From positions 1 through 30,938 of IMG/VR virus record IMGVR_UViG_3300042907_001290: a DNA stretch of 30,938 nucleotides; one strand, 5' to 3'. Origin of the DNA: a virus. Below are positions 16,591-24,219 of this stretch, in pieces. The stretch's first letter is position 1, and each line of letters starts with the position of its first letter. Below the pieces are notes generated by a model. It saw only the letters and a list, made by a program, of their open reading frames with translations, was not told the DNA's origin and did no database searches. The position numbers were made by a program, and so were the translations under genes.

Positions 16591-18039
16591 ATGGCTTTAA
16601 ACACACCTGGTTTTGACTTTGCAAGTCGTGACTACACAAATATTCGAAATGACTTAATGCTCCGAGCAGGTCGCGTTACCCCAGAATGGGTTGATCGTGA
16701 CCCTTCTGACTTTGGCGTACTCATGGTTGATCTTTGGGCCTACATGGGCGACATCCTCCATTACTACATTGACCGTGCTGCTGGAGAAGCTTTTGTTTCT
16801 ACTGCTACACAAAAAGAAAGCATGTTGGCTTTGGCTAACCTGTTTGATTACACCCCATTTACACGCACATCGTCTACTGCCATTGTGTATGTTTCAAATA
16901 CATCTTCAGCTTCTGTAACTATCCAAGCAAACACAGTGTTTATTGGTCTTGGCGAATCTGACAACTTAGAATTCTTTTCTAATTCAGCAGTTGTTGTTAA
17001 CTCGGGTGCATCTAATATTGCAATCCCAGTAACCCAAGGAACAAAGGTTATTGAAGAAGTTTTAACAACTTCTGCATCTGGTCAAGTTGGCCAAAAGTAT
17101 TCTTTAGCAAAAACTTCAGCAGTTCCAACAAGTGCACAAATTTATGTTTATGAAGATGGGGTAACACCTACTGCATGGAATAAAGTTACAGATGTTTCCT
17201 TAGCCCCAACTTCAAGTAGTGTTTATTCAGTAAACGTTAACGCTAATAACGAAACTCAAATTGTATTTGGTAATAGGATTAGCGGTAGAGTTCCTCCAAC
17301 AAACGCAAAAATTACAGCAACCTATAATGTTACTAATGGTGCTGAAGGTAACTTAGGCCAAAACAAAATAACCTCTTTTAAGTTATCGCAACCATTTGGT
17401 ATTGCAATTACCTCTTCTAGCGCAGCAGTTGGTGGTAGTAGTGGAGAGACTGTTGACTCAATTAAAACATCACTTAAAGCAGTTATTAAATCACAAAACC
17501 GTGCTGTAACCCTTCAAGACTTTGTTGACCTTTCGTTAATTATTCCTGGTGTATACAAAGCTGTTGCTAAATATGATCCGTCTGCAACTAGTGGTGGAAG
17601 TGTAACTGTGTATGGATTACCATATATTTCTTCATACACTTCATATTCAGCTGCTTCTGTTGGTGTTCCAGCTTCTGTTCAAAGTGAGATTGTAAGTAGC
17701 ATTCAACCTTTAGCAACTTTGGGTGTAACTGTTTTAGCAGGAAGTACAATTACATTAATTCCAAAAAATATTACTGCAACAATTTATGTTGATGAAAGCT
17801 ATGTTGCCTCTTCAGTAAAATCTGCAGTCTCTAGTGCTTTAGATACTTTGTTTGAATTAAATGGAATTGATTTTGGTGAAGATCTTAAAATTGGAGATGT
17901 TTACAGAGCAATTCATAATATTGAAGGAGTGCTATATGGAACTGTTACTATTTCCGGCAGTACTCCTACAAATATTCAATTAATGAAAAAAGGCACATAC
18001 ACCCTGACCACCTCTGGTGGCATTACTACATCGAGCTGA
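16591..18039 (+). CDS. Baseplate J-like protein (gp6/gpJ family)
   Basis: A 482-residue protein preceded by TAGGAG that uses the stop codon of the previous gene. The N-terminal 90 residues match J-like proteins (a start in DFASRDYTNIRNDLM, then WVDRDPSDFGVLMVDLWAYMGDILHYYIDRAAGEAFVSTATQ), and the middle and C-terminal parts are beta-rich with 'gVppt.a.it.tYnvt.Ga.GNl' and QNRAVTLQDF, which are conserved in the family. It forms the wedge dimers around the baseplate. The stop is one base before the next gene. Confidence 0.92.
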   Translation: MALNTPGFDFASRDYTNIRNDLMLRAGRVTPEWVDRDPSDFGVLMVDLWAYMGDILHYYIDRAAGEAFVSTATQKESMLALANLFDYTPFTRTSSTAIVYVSNTSSASVTIQANTVFIGLGESDNLEFFSNSAVVVNSGASNIAIPVTQGTKVIEEVLTTSASGQVGQKYSLAKTSAVPTSAQIYVYEDGVTPTAWNKVTDVSLAPTSSSVYSVNVNANNETQIVFGNRISGRVPPTNAKITATYNVTNGAEGNLGQNKITSFKLSQPFGIAITSSSAAVGGSSGETVDSIKTSLKAVIKSQNRAVTLQDFVDLSLIIPGVYKAVAKYDPSATSGGSVTVYGLPYISSYTSYSAASVGVPASVQSEIVSSIQPLATLGVTVLAGSTITLIPKNITATIYVDESYVASSVKSAVSSALDTLFELNGIDFGEDLKIGDVYRAIHNIEGVLYGTVTISGSTPTNIQLMKKGTYTLTTSGGITTSS

Positions 18040-18040
18040 T

Positions 18041-21000
18041 ATGGCACGTAAATCTTTTACACTTCAAAAACTGTCAACTGAAGAAGGTAGCTATCTTCAG
18101 TATGCCACCAATAAAGAAGCAACTGTAACCAACACCTATTACGACCCAGACACAGCCTCACATAGTTACATAACATCTACGCCTCACGGTTTTGCAGCAG
18201 GTGACACTGTTACTATTGCTGGTACAACTCCTAGTTCATACAATTATACCGGTGTTATAACTGGTGTTGGTATTACTTCATTTTATTTTGTGTATGTTAA
18301 TAGGAACCCAAGATCCGCACTTGGGACTGATGGCAGTACAACATTTGGCAACGTTTCTGGAACTAGTGCTTCTGTTACGGGAACTTGGTCTGGAGTTTCT
18401 GGAACTACTAATTACTCTGGTAGTGGAGCAGTATTTACTATTCAGAAAACTGGGTCAGGTACTAATTACGCTGGTAATACAATAATTACAGTAACTAATG
18501 GTGGGTCTAACTACGCCGTAGGTGATGCAATCACCATTCCTGGTGCAAGTCTTGGTGGTACAACACCAACCAATAACTTAAGTTTTCGTGTTGCAACCAA
18601 ATCCGATGGTCTTTATGTATCTGGTGGAAATGTAAGTAGTGAAATACTTGGGTTAGATCTTCGTGTTGACTCATCTGGTGCATTCATTGATGACTCCAAG
18701 CTTAAGGCAGACGGTTTATTAGTTGCCCCAATTTTAAATACCCCAGTTAGATCTGGGTCACTTCTACCTTACGCATCATTTTTTTCTGCAGAGGTTAGTG
18801 ACTACGAGGAAATTATCCTTACGTGGGACGCCCCTCTTAACAACCTTGCCCTGGCACCAACAAGTTCAACGGTAGTAGCTACTGCTTTATTAATCTCTTA
18901 TTCTGAAGATGGAGAACCCCCTACAGTTAGTGACGGAACTGTAATAGTTTCTGACGCAACTTCAAAAGTTTATTACCATCAAGTGCCGTTTGGTAGATGG
19001 GCCTATTACACAATGTTTGTAAAATTTGAATCACGCGATGGTGACTTGTACTACGAACCAACTGCAAAACTTGCTGTGCTAACACCAAATAAATACAACA
19101 GTGTTGATGACCTTTACAGAAAGATTCCAGAGTATTATCGAAATCTTGATGACAATATGTCAACAGGTCTTGGTGGCCCACTTTATCGTTATTTAAGTAT
19201 TTTTGGATTTGAAATTGACAAAGTTCGTACAGAACTTGACTTTATGATTTCAATGAAAGACCCACAACTTGCTAACAGTGAAGTGCTTGATTACCTTGCA
19301 CAAGACCTTGGAGTTGATTTACAATCACATGAACTTGGTGCTGGGCGTTTGCGCAACCTTATGAATATTATTGGATACCTTCGCCGCTCTGAAGGAACCA
19401 TTGGAAGTCTTGAATATGCAATGCAAGCAATTACTGGGTCTGACATTGAGATTGATACAGTTAATAAAGTAGTTAAAGTGTTTGCACAACGAGTAAACCT
19501 CTTAAAAGATCCAAACCTAGACAGAATTATTGCTGGTTTGTTTGACGGTGGTTCGCCATCCTCGTCTGTTTTTTCTCTTGAACTAGACGCAGGTGTTGCT
19601 GGTACTTCTACCTTTACAACAACCTATGATGGTGGTACCCCTGATGCTACTGGTGGATCAACCACTGGAGATGAACTTTGGAATTACGATCCAGATTTAT
19701 CATCTGGTGGTTCTATAAGTGTTTTGCAAACTATCTCAAATTACATACCAGTAACTATTGATGATGACTTGTATTTTTCTGTGCAGTCAGGCACAACCTC
19801 ACCAGCACAAGATAGTATTACAAAAGTTGCATTATATGCAAACGGCCCTTATGGTTCTACTGCCCCTTTGCCTGTTTGTGTTGCACAATCTACAACTCCA
19901 ACAGAAGTATCAGGAACAAAATATTGGAAACTTTCAGTACCAGGAACACGTACAAATTTAATAACAAACCCATCGTTTGGAACTAATACAACAAATTGGG
20001 CTTCTGCTCAAAGTCCTATCAGTGCTTCTTCAACTGTAAGTTATGTGGGAACAAATTCTCTGTTAGTACCAATGTCATCAACATCTGATACAAATGTGCT
20101 TTACACAACACCAAGTGTAACTACGGCTGGTAGATACGTATTTTCAATGTATTGTTACATTCCTGCTAGTTCAACTCTTGCAGGTAGAATTATTAGCGTA
20201 AACAGAGAAGGTGGCACTGCAACAGTTTCAACTGTGTTGCAAGTTAGTCCAACTCTTGTTGCTAATTCGTGGGTTCGTGTATCAGTAACATTAGATGTAG
20301 CAGTTGCTGGCAGTATAATTTTGGTAATTCGTCTTACTGGATCATTAAACACTGCTGTAACCCGCACTAATTTAATTGTAAACCCCTCTTTTGAGGTCAA
20401 TACGGTCGGGTGGTCTCAAAATGGCTCGACAAATACAAGAGTACCGGCAACCTGGGGCACAGGTAATTACGCATACCAAATAGTGCATACGGGCACAGGC
20501 TTAGGCGGCGCATACTCTGACTATGCGTCGTTTGTAGTTACTGCTGGCCAACAATATACGGCAAGTTTTTACGCCAAATCTATTTCAGGTACTTTACGTA
20601 CGGTGCAAATTGCTATCTCTTGGTATAACGCTGTAGGTGCTCTCTTAAGCTCATCGACGGCTAATAAAACATTAACCACAAATAGCCAAAGGTGGTCGGT
20701 CACGGCGACAGCACCAGCTACGGCGACGTCGGCGCTCATCTATGCTTACACGACGGGTACCGGTTCTATCGGTGACACGTGGCAAATGGACAGCGTGCTA
20801 GTTGAGGCCCATAACGTTTTAGGTGACTATTTTGACGGCTCAACTAACTCTGACACAAGTTGGACAGGGACAGCAAACAACTCAACTTCCACATATGCAG
20901 CTCAAAAACTTTATTTTGATGCCGCCATGCTTGAGCAGAGTAATACTATTAACGACTACTTTGATGGTTCAATGACTAGTTACGCATCTTGGTCAGGAAC

Positions 21001-21439
21001 AGCACATGCATCAACTTCTATTGGTGGTCCATCTTTAGGTACATACAAAAACACGTATCTTGCTATATTCCAAGAATCGGAAGTTGACGCACAACAACAC
21101 TTTAATTCCATGTTGTTAGAGCGTGCGGCAAACGGTAACTACTTTAACGGAGACACATCTTTTGGTGGGTGGCTTGTAGACGGAAATACTATTTCTGACT
21201 ACAGATGGTACAACCCAGCTGCCCCTAATAGCGCCTCAGCTGGTTTGGCAATTGAGAACTTCTCGGTGTACAACTCCAACTACCAAAAGACAAGAGCAGT
21301 AGCAAATAGGTTTCTAACTAACTTGTTACCCGTAACACAACTTACAACTGGAACTGCTCCGGTGTATAGTAACGGCACTGTTCCAGATCCAGAGTGGACT
21401 ATTACGTTTAACCACATACCAGGAGTCACATACCCATAA
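18041..21439 (+). CDS. Baseplate/tail protein with gpI-like domain and carbohydrate-binding modules
   Basis: An 1132-residue protein; ATG at 18041 is preferred over an in-frame GTG at 18017 inside the J gene, although neither has a strong ribosome site. Residues 40-190 contain beta repeats with GGSNYAVGDAITIPGASLGG, a pattern common in T4-like baseplate proteins. Residues about 350-470 match the P2 gpI-like tail protein domain (YRNLDDNMSTGLGGPLYRYL, then LDYLAQDLGVDL and LRRSEGTIGSLEYAMQAITG). The C-terminal half (about 637-1040) carries jelly-roll carbohydrate-binding-like modules beginning TNLITNPSF and TNLIVNPSF, each ending with a DYFDGS-type unit. The second module appears to be inserted inside the first (20360-20905) and is richer in G+C. 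It probably joins wedge assembly with surface glycan binding. Confidence 0.82.
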   Translation: MARKSFTLQKLSTEEGSYLQYATNKEATVTNTYYDPDTASHSYITSTPHGFAAGDTVTIAGTTPSSYNYTGVITGVGITSFYFVYVNRNPRSALGTDGSTTFGNVSGTSASVTGTWSGVSGTTNYSGSGAVFTIQKTGSGTNYAGNTIITVTNGGSNYAVGDAITIPGASLGGTTPTNNLSFRVATKSDGLYVSGGNVSSEILGLDLRVDSSGAFIDDSKLKADGLLVAPILNTPVRSGSLLPYASFFSAEVSDYEEIILTWDAPLNNLALAPTSSTVVATALLISYSEDGEPPTVSDGTVIVSDATSKVYYHQVPFGRWAYYTMFVKFESRDGDLYYEPTAKLAVLTPNKYNSVDDLYRKIPEYYRNLDDNMSTGLGGPLYRYLSIFGFEIDKVRTELDFMISMKDPQLANSEVLDYLAQDLGVDLQSHELGAGRLRNLMNIIGYLRRSEGTIGSLEYAMQAITGSDIEIDTVNKVVKVFAQRVNLLKDPNLDRIIAGLFDGGSPSSSVFSLELDAGVAGTSTFTTTYDGGTPDATGGSTTGDELWNYDPDLSSGGSISVLQTISNYIPVTIDDDLYFSVQSGTTSPAQDSITKVALYANGPYGSTAPLPVCVAQSTTPTEVSGTKYWKLSVPGTRTNLITNPSFGTNTTNWASAQSPISASSTVSYVGTNSLLVPMSSTSDTNVLYTTPSVTTAGRYVFSMYCYIPASSTLAGRIISVNREGGTATVSTVLQVSPTLVANSWVRVSVTLDVAVAGSIILVIRLTGSLNTAVTRTNLIVNPSFEVNTVGWSQNGSTNTRVPATWGTGNYAYQIVHTGTGLGGAYSDYASFVVTAGQQYTASFYAKSISGTLRTVQIAISWYNAVGALLSSSTANKTLTTNSQRWSVTATAPATATSALIYAYTTGTGSIGDTWQMDSVLVEAHNVLGDYFDGSTNSDTSWTGTANNSTSTYAAQKLYFDAAMLEQSNTINDYFDGSMTSYASWSGTAHASTSIGGPSLGTYKNTYLAIFQESEVDAQQHFNSMLLERAANGNYFNGDTSFGGWLVDGNTISDYRWYNPAAPNSASAGLAIENFSVYNSNYQKTRAVANRFLTNLLPVTQLTTGTAPVYSNGTVPDPEWTITFNHIPGVTYP
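20360..20905 (+). repeat. Inserted carbohydrate-binding module within another module
   Basis: This 546-base, in-frame segment encodes a full module from TRTNLIVNPSF to TSTYAAQ. The sequence before it (module start TRTNLITNPSF near 19950, ending SLNTAV) lacks its last strand, and the sequence after it (LYFDAAMLEQSNTINDYFDGS) supplies exactly that strand, so the module sits inside its relative. Codons such as TCG, ACG, CGG and GGC are much commoner here than on either side. Confidence 0.7.
20825..21157 (+). repeat. Three DYFDGS-type repeats
   Basis: Three related units start at 20825 (DYFDGSTNSDTSWTGTA), 20954 (DYFDGSMTSYASWSGTA) and 21137 (NYFNGDTSFGGWLVDG). Such units close phage carbohydrate-binding-like modules. 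The third is the most diverged and marks the end of a further, partial module. Confidence 0.65.
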
Positions 21440-21693
21440 TGCTTTTATTGATCTGTTCCCTTGCTGTTTACAAAACCGTACAAACAATTGACGCTCTTTT
21501 ACCAAAAGAACCAATGCCATGGGTAAAGCTTTTAGCAAGCATCGTACTTGGTTACGGTGCTGCTGCAATTTGCCAACTTGATGACTTAATAATTTCAGGT
21601 TTAGCTGTTACCGCGGTTGCGGGTGGGGTGCACACCCTATTAAGATTACTTACGCTAGCGGGTGATCTCGCTCAGCGTAAGAACCTACGATAG
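21439..21693 (+). CDS. Small membrane protein, holin-like
   Basis: An 84-residue protein whose start overlaps the stop of the baseplate gene (TAATG). Three hydrophobic segments are visible: about residues 1-18, 28-46 and 50-72, with a basic C-terminal tail (RLLTLAGDLAQRKNLR). Size, three membrane spans and positive end fit holins, which form the membrane lesions that end infection. The location after the tail genes also fits a lysis role, but no endolysin lies next to it in this window, so a holin call is tentative; a virion or superinfection-exclusion membrane protein is possible. Confidence 0.6.
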   Translation: MLLLICSLAVYKTVQTIDALLPKEPMPWVKLLASIVLGYGAAAICQLDDLIISGLAVTAVAGGVHTLLRLLTLAGDLAQRKNLR

Positions 21694-21701
21694 GAGAAAC
21701 C

Positions 21702-22433
21702 GTGAGAGAAGCATATGGTGTTGTTGGTGCTGGTATTGCGCCACGCAAAGTTATTGAGGCGGGGCTAAACGACATTGGTGTTTCATCAGTATTTATTATC
21801 CCCTGGTATGGAAAAATGACAGACGGTTTAGAAGTTGTCTACGACTGGGTGTTGGATAACGGAGCAATCTTTTCAATTGTTGCAAAAGATGAAGTTAAAG
21901 AACCCCCCAAAGTTTTAGCAAGTAAAGCAACCTCAGTAATGGTCGTTCAGGATGTTGACGCACACATTGTGCGCACTCTTAAAGAGCGTGAAGTACAAGG
22001 TATGGTTCTTGTGTTATGGGACCAAGACAAAGAGAAATACTCTGTTGAAATTGCCTCAATGGCCATTGACCTCAAACTTCCTACCCTAGAATTAACTAAC
22101 GGGCTTGTTCCGATTATTTTAAATGATTCAGAAGAAACGGTTGTTGAAGATGAAATGCCAGATCTTGGTGAAGCATCGTATGACCGTGAAACACTTGAGA
22201 TGATGCCCTCAGCACTAGTTAAGCGCATGGCTAAAGATAAAGGGCTTACCCCAAGGTCAAAAGAAGAAGCCGTTGAGATGCTTTCCCCAGCTGATCAGAA
22301 GCTTGACGAAAAGAGTTTAATTGGTTCCGTTATCTTCTTGATGCGTGACGGCTCAGAGGTCGGGTTCAATGGAACTCAAGAGTTACTTCAAAAGATATTT
22401 GATGTGGTGTCAGAGCATACTAGTGCTTGGTGA
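21702..22433 (+). CDS. Hypothetical protein, Rossmann-like N-terminus
   Basis: A 243-residue protein starting at GTG, with TAGGAG 7 bases upstream overlapping the previous stop. The first 140 residues have alternating strand and helix character (YGVVGAGIAPRKVIEAGL, VFIIPWYGKM, FSIVAKDE, SVMVVQDVDAHIVRTL, VLVLWDQDKEKY), which suggests a nucleotide-binding alpha/beta fold; a GxGxxP sequence occurs near the start. Residues 175-200 (SALVKRMAKDKGLTPRSKEEAVEML) resemble a small SAP/HeH-type helical unit that often binds nucleic acid. I do not recognise the family. It is the last gene of the rightward structural transcription unit and is followed by a terminator. Confidence 0.7.
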   Translation: MREAYGVVGAGIAPRKVIEAGLNDIGVSSVFIIPWYGKMTDGLEVVYDWVLDNGAIFSIVAKDEVKEPPKVLASKATSVMVVQDVDAHIVRTLKEREVQGMVLVLWDQDKEKYSVEIASMAIDLKLPTLELTNGLVPIILNDSEETVVEDEMPDLGEASYDRETLEMMPSALVKRMAKDKGLTPRSKEEAVEMLSPADQKLDEKSLIGSVIFLMRDGSEVGFNGTQELLQKIFDVVSEHTSAW

Positions 22434-22449
22434 ACTAACTACATAAAAG

Positions 22450-22475
22450 AAAAGGCCCCCTCACGGGGGCTTTTT
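22450..22475. terminator. Bidirectional intrinsic terminator between convergent transcripts
   Basis: A perfect 6-bp GC stem (22455-22460 with 22465-22470) and a TCAC loop, extended by an A-run on the left pairing with a T-run on the right (TTTTT at 22471-22475). Read on the plus strand, it ends the structural genes; read on the minus strand, the A-run becomes a U-run and ends the leftward operon. The placement between convergent genes confirms this. Confidence 0.9.
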
Positions 22476-22509
22476 CATTTGCAATGGTAACTACCATTTA
22501 TTTAAGACT

Positions 22510-22623
22510 TCACTTCTTCTTGGCTACTGCTTTCTTTGCAGGAGCTGCTTTCTTCTTTGCGGGTCCCTTGCCATAGCCAGGGTCCTTCTTGTCCTTAAGA
22601 CCACATCCACATGCTGTGCACAT
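22510..22623 (-). CDS. Very small lysine-rich protein with CxxCxC motif
   Basis: A 37-residue ORF on the minus strand. The start is supported by a strong GGGAGG site 7-8 bases upstream, within the 3' end of the preceding gene. The N-terminus is cysteine-rich (MCTACGCG, three cysteines at 2, 5 and 7), and the remainder is a basic tail of PAKKKAAPAKKAVAKKK type, as in histone H1 tails. It may bind metal and nucleic acid. It is the last gene of the leftward operon, 35 bases from the terminator. Confidence 0.7.
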   Translation of the reverse strand: MCTACGCGLKDKKDPGYGKGPAKKKAAPAKKAVAKKK

Positions 22624-22624
22624 A

Positions 22625-22789
22625 CTACTTACCTCCCTTCTTAGACGCTTTCATATTGTCAATAAGATTAGGATAGGTGCGACCCGCAACTTTAGCAGAG
22701 GCTTTTGCTTTTGCTTTTTGCTCAGGGGTTAGTTTCTTATCAGACTTAGTGGGATCTTTAGTTTCCCAAACTTTCTTTTTAGCAGCCAT
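22625..22789 (-). CDS. Small basic hypothetical protein
   Basis: A 54-residue lysine- and alanine-rich protein (early KLTPEQKAKAKASAKVAGRTYPNLIDNMK). It begins one base inside the stop of the upstream gene (TGATG), which implies coupled translation, and ends two bases before the start of the 37-residue gene. Short proteins with this 'k.LtpeqK.kAk..Ak.aGR.yPnliDNm' character are common in environmental phages. Function is unknown; the high positive charge suggests nucleic-acid contact. Confidence 0.75.
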   Translation of the reverse strand: MAAKKKVWETKDPTKSDKKLTPEQKAKAKASAKVAGRTYPNLIDNMKASKKGGK

Positions 22790-23088
22790 CAGCAATCCCA
22801 AGCGCGCAAAGACTTGTTAATACGAGAGTTAGGGTCGTTGGCTGTCTTGGATGAAGTGTTCTTCTTTTTCATACCTTCCATGCGTGCACAGAAAGAATCA
22901 CGACGTGCTGCTGATTTGTCAGACTTAGCCGCCTGTTCTTTCTTTACCGGTGGTTTAAGGTTGCTTCCAGGGTGTTCTTTTTCGTAAGACTTGCGTCCCT
23001 TTTCATTAAGACCACCTTTTGGGTCTTTGCCTTCTGAACGTGACCATGCAGCTGTTTTCTTAGCCGGTGCTTTCTTTTTCTCTGCCAT
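22789..23088 (-). CDS. DUF6321-like small basic protein
   Basis: A 99-residue, strongly basic protein with a good AAAGGAG site. The middle and end match a phage-enriched family of unknown function that I recognise as DUF6321-like: W.R.EGK.PKGGLN.KGR.SY, then SNLKPP, RRDSFCARMEGMKK, and the closing ANDPNSRINKSLRAWDC. A KKKAPAKKTA N-terminal stretch is added here. No function is established to my knowledge. It sits between the methyltransferase and the two tinier basic proteins. The stop overlaps the next start. Confidence 0.8.
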   Translation of the reverse strand: MAEKKKAPAKKTAAWSRSEGKDPKGGLNEKGRKSYEKEHPGSNLKPPVKKEQAAKSDKSAARRDSFCARMEGMKKKNTSSKTANDPNSRINKSLRAWDC

Positions 23089-23098
23089 GTTTGCTCCT

Positions 23099-23608
23099 TT
23101 ATTTAAATTTGGCTAGGTAAGAACCTGTTACATTAAAAGCTTGACTGTCTACAATGTTACTAAACGTTTCTAAAACTTCTGAATGCGTCCAGTCGTCTTT
23201 GATGTGTGTTTCATAAGGGTTGCCTTCCGACTCCCCTTGTGGGTAGTGAATAATTGGAATTGATATAAGAGCGTAAGCTGCTTGGCTTTTAACTTTTTCC
23301 CAAAGAACAACGGCATCTTCTTTTGACATATGCTCAAGAATGTCTCCAAAGATAACTAAATCATAGGTGTAGCTAGTGTGTTCCCTAGCATCCCGTACGT
23401 ACAACCGATCATAAATTGAATGCAATTTAAATTGTTCTAGGTAAGGTTCCCAAATTTCTATAGCGTCAACTACGGTTTGCGGGAAACCTTCTTTAATCAA
23501 CTTTCCATACGCCCCAGCTCCAGGGCCAACATCAAGGACCGTTTTTGGTGCAATCTCTGTAACTTTAGAAAGAACCCAACTTCTATTTTCTGCGTCAGAA
23601 TAAGGCAT
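23099..23608 (-). CDS. Class I SAM-dependent methyltransferase
   Basis: A 169-residue protein with a clear methyltransferase motif I (VLDVGPGAGAYG, residues 24-35), an acidic residue at the end of the second strand (VVDAIEIW), and a motif IV-like YDLVIFGDILEHMSKEDAV segment, typical of the Methyltransf-11/23 groups. The substrate cannot be predicted; small-molecule, glycan, protein or nucleic-acid targets are all possible, and no DNA-target-recognition region is present. It starts three bases after the Dps stop with no clear ribosome site, so it is probably coupled to Dps. Short for the family but complete in the core fold. Confidence 0.85.
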   Translation of the reverse strand: MPYSDAENRSWVLSKVTEIAPKTVLDVGPGAGAYGKLIKEGFPQTVVDAIEIWEPYLEQFKLHSIYDRLYVRDAREHTSYTYDLVIFGDILEHMSKEDAVVLWEKVKSQAAYALISIPIIHYPQGESEGNPYETHIKDDWTHSEVLETFSNIVDSQAFNVTGSYLAKFK

Positions 23609-23611
23609 GAG

Positions 23612-24046
23612 TTACTTGGTTGATGCTCGTAGTTGCCAAGACCATTTTTTATGCATGTCAATGCGGCCTGCAATAAAATCCGCAATACCTTGTTCGTTGG
23701 CTTTTGTTGCTTTATCAAAAGAATCATTTAAAGTTTTAATAACAGATTCATTTGCTGTTGCAAGCGCCTTTGCCATTGCTTTGGGAGATGGCTCAACATC
23801 CTTAAAAGTAACGGTAGTTAGTTCCATGTACTTTTTTAGACTGAATGGGGCGTAGTCATCAAGCTTACGAATGTTTTCTGCAATGGAGTCAATTGATCCG
23901 TAGGCATCTTCGTAGATGTCAGCAAAAAGAGAGTGGTACTGACTAAAGTCTTGGCCTTCTACGTTCCAGTGATATCCGTGGGCCATGAAATAAAAAGTTA
24001 CTACATCTGAAACAAGCACCTTAAGTGACTTGATTAATTCGTTCAT
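23612..24046 (-). CDS. Dps-like ferritin (DNA-protection / iron storage)
   Basis: A 144-residue four-helix ferritin-like protein. The segment FYFMAHGYHWNVEG then HSLFADIYEDAYGSIDSIAENIR is the Dps signature. H26, H38, D53 and E57 have the same spacing (12, 15, 4) as the Dps inter-subunit ferroxidase residues (Listeria Dps H31, H43, D58, E62), so the site appears complete. The C-terminal helix IADFIAGRIDMHKKWSWQLRA also fits. Dps dodecamers oxidise and store iron and can protect or compact DNA. It is slightly short, with no long lysine-rich N-terminal DNA-binding tail. AGGAG lies before ATG. It is the first gene of the leftward operon. Confidence 0.92.
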   Translation of the reverse strand: MNELIKSLKVLVSDVVTFYFMAHGYHWNVEGQDFSQYHSLFADIYEDAYGSIDSIAENIRKLDDYAPFSLKKYMELTTVTFKDVEPSPKAMAKALATANESVIKTLNDSFDKATKANEQGIADFIAGRIDMHKKWSWQLRASTK

Positions 24047-24062
24047 TAGGTCTCCTAAAAGG

Positions 24063-24111
24063 GCAAACGCCAGGGTAATAAGGATTGTACCCCATTGACC
24101 CCGGCGTTTGC
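24063..24111. repeat. Inverted repeat flanking the leftward promoter region
   Basis: Perfect 9-base arms GCAAACGCC (24063-24071) and GGCGTTTGC (24103-24111) enclose 31 bases; after one mismatch the pairing continues for four bases (GGGT with ACCC). It lies just upstream of the Dps gene and spans a candidate -10 element. It could be an operator or, if transcribed, a 5' leader stem. Confidence 0.6.
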
Positions 24112-24112
24112 T
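24084..24112 (-). promoter_or_regulatory. Candidate leftward promoter for the Dps operon
   Basis: On the minus strand a TACAAT -10-like hexamer occupies 24089-24084. The sequence 17 bases upstream is a poor -35 match (AGCAAA), so this is weak by itself. It is supported by being the only good -10 candidate within the short gap before the first gene of the operon. A GGGGTCA half-site resembling the origin repeats lies within its spacer. Confidence 0.3.
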
Positions 24113-24190
24113 GACCTACAACCAGGTAGGAGAACCACCAACTTCCCGGTGCAAAGAGTGTACCAGCGTCAAATTATATTTGCAACGCCG

Positions 24191-24219
24191 TTGCTAAGTA
24201 CCTCAAAAGTGTGTACAGT
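24191..24219 (+). promoter_or_regulatory. Rightward promoter for the replication genes
   Basis: TTGCTA (24191-24196) and TACAGT (24214-24219) are separated by an ideal 17 bases. Transcription would start near 24226-24229, at or next to the ATG at 24229 of the initiator gene. As no ribosome site is visible before that ATG, a leaderless mRNA is likely. Confidence 0.5.

Noticed and set aside
18150-18600. Gly/Thr/Ser-rich repeats at the front of the baseplate protein as a DNA repeat array
   Set aside because: They are protein-level beta repeats with diverged DNA, not direct DNA repeats or CRISPR units.
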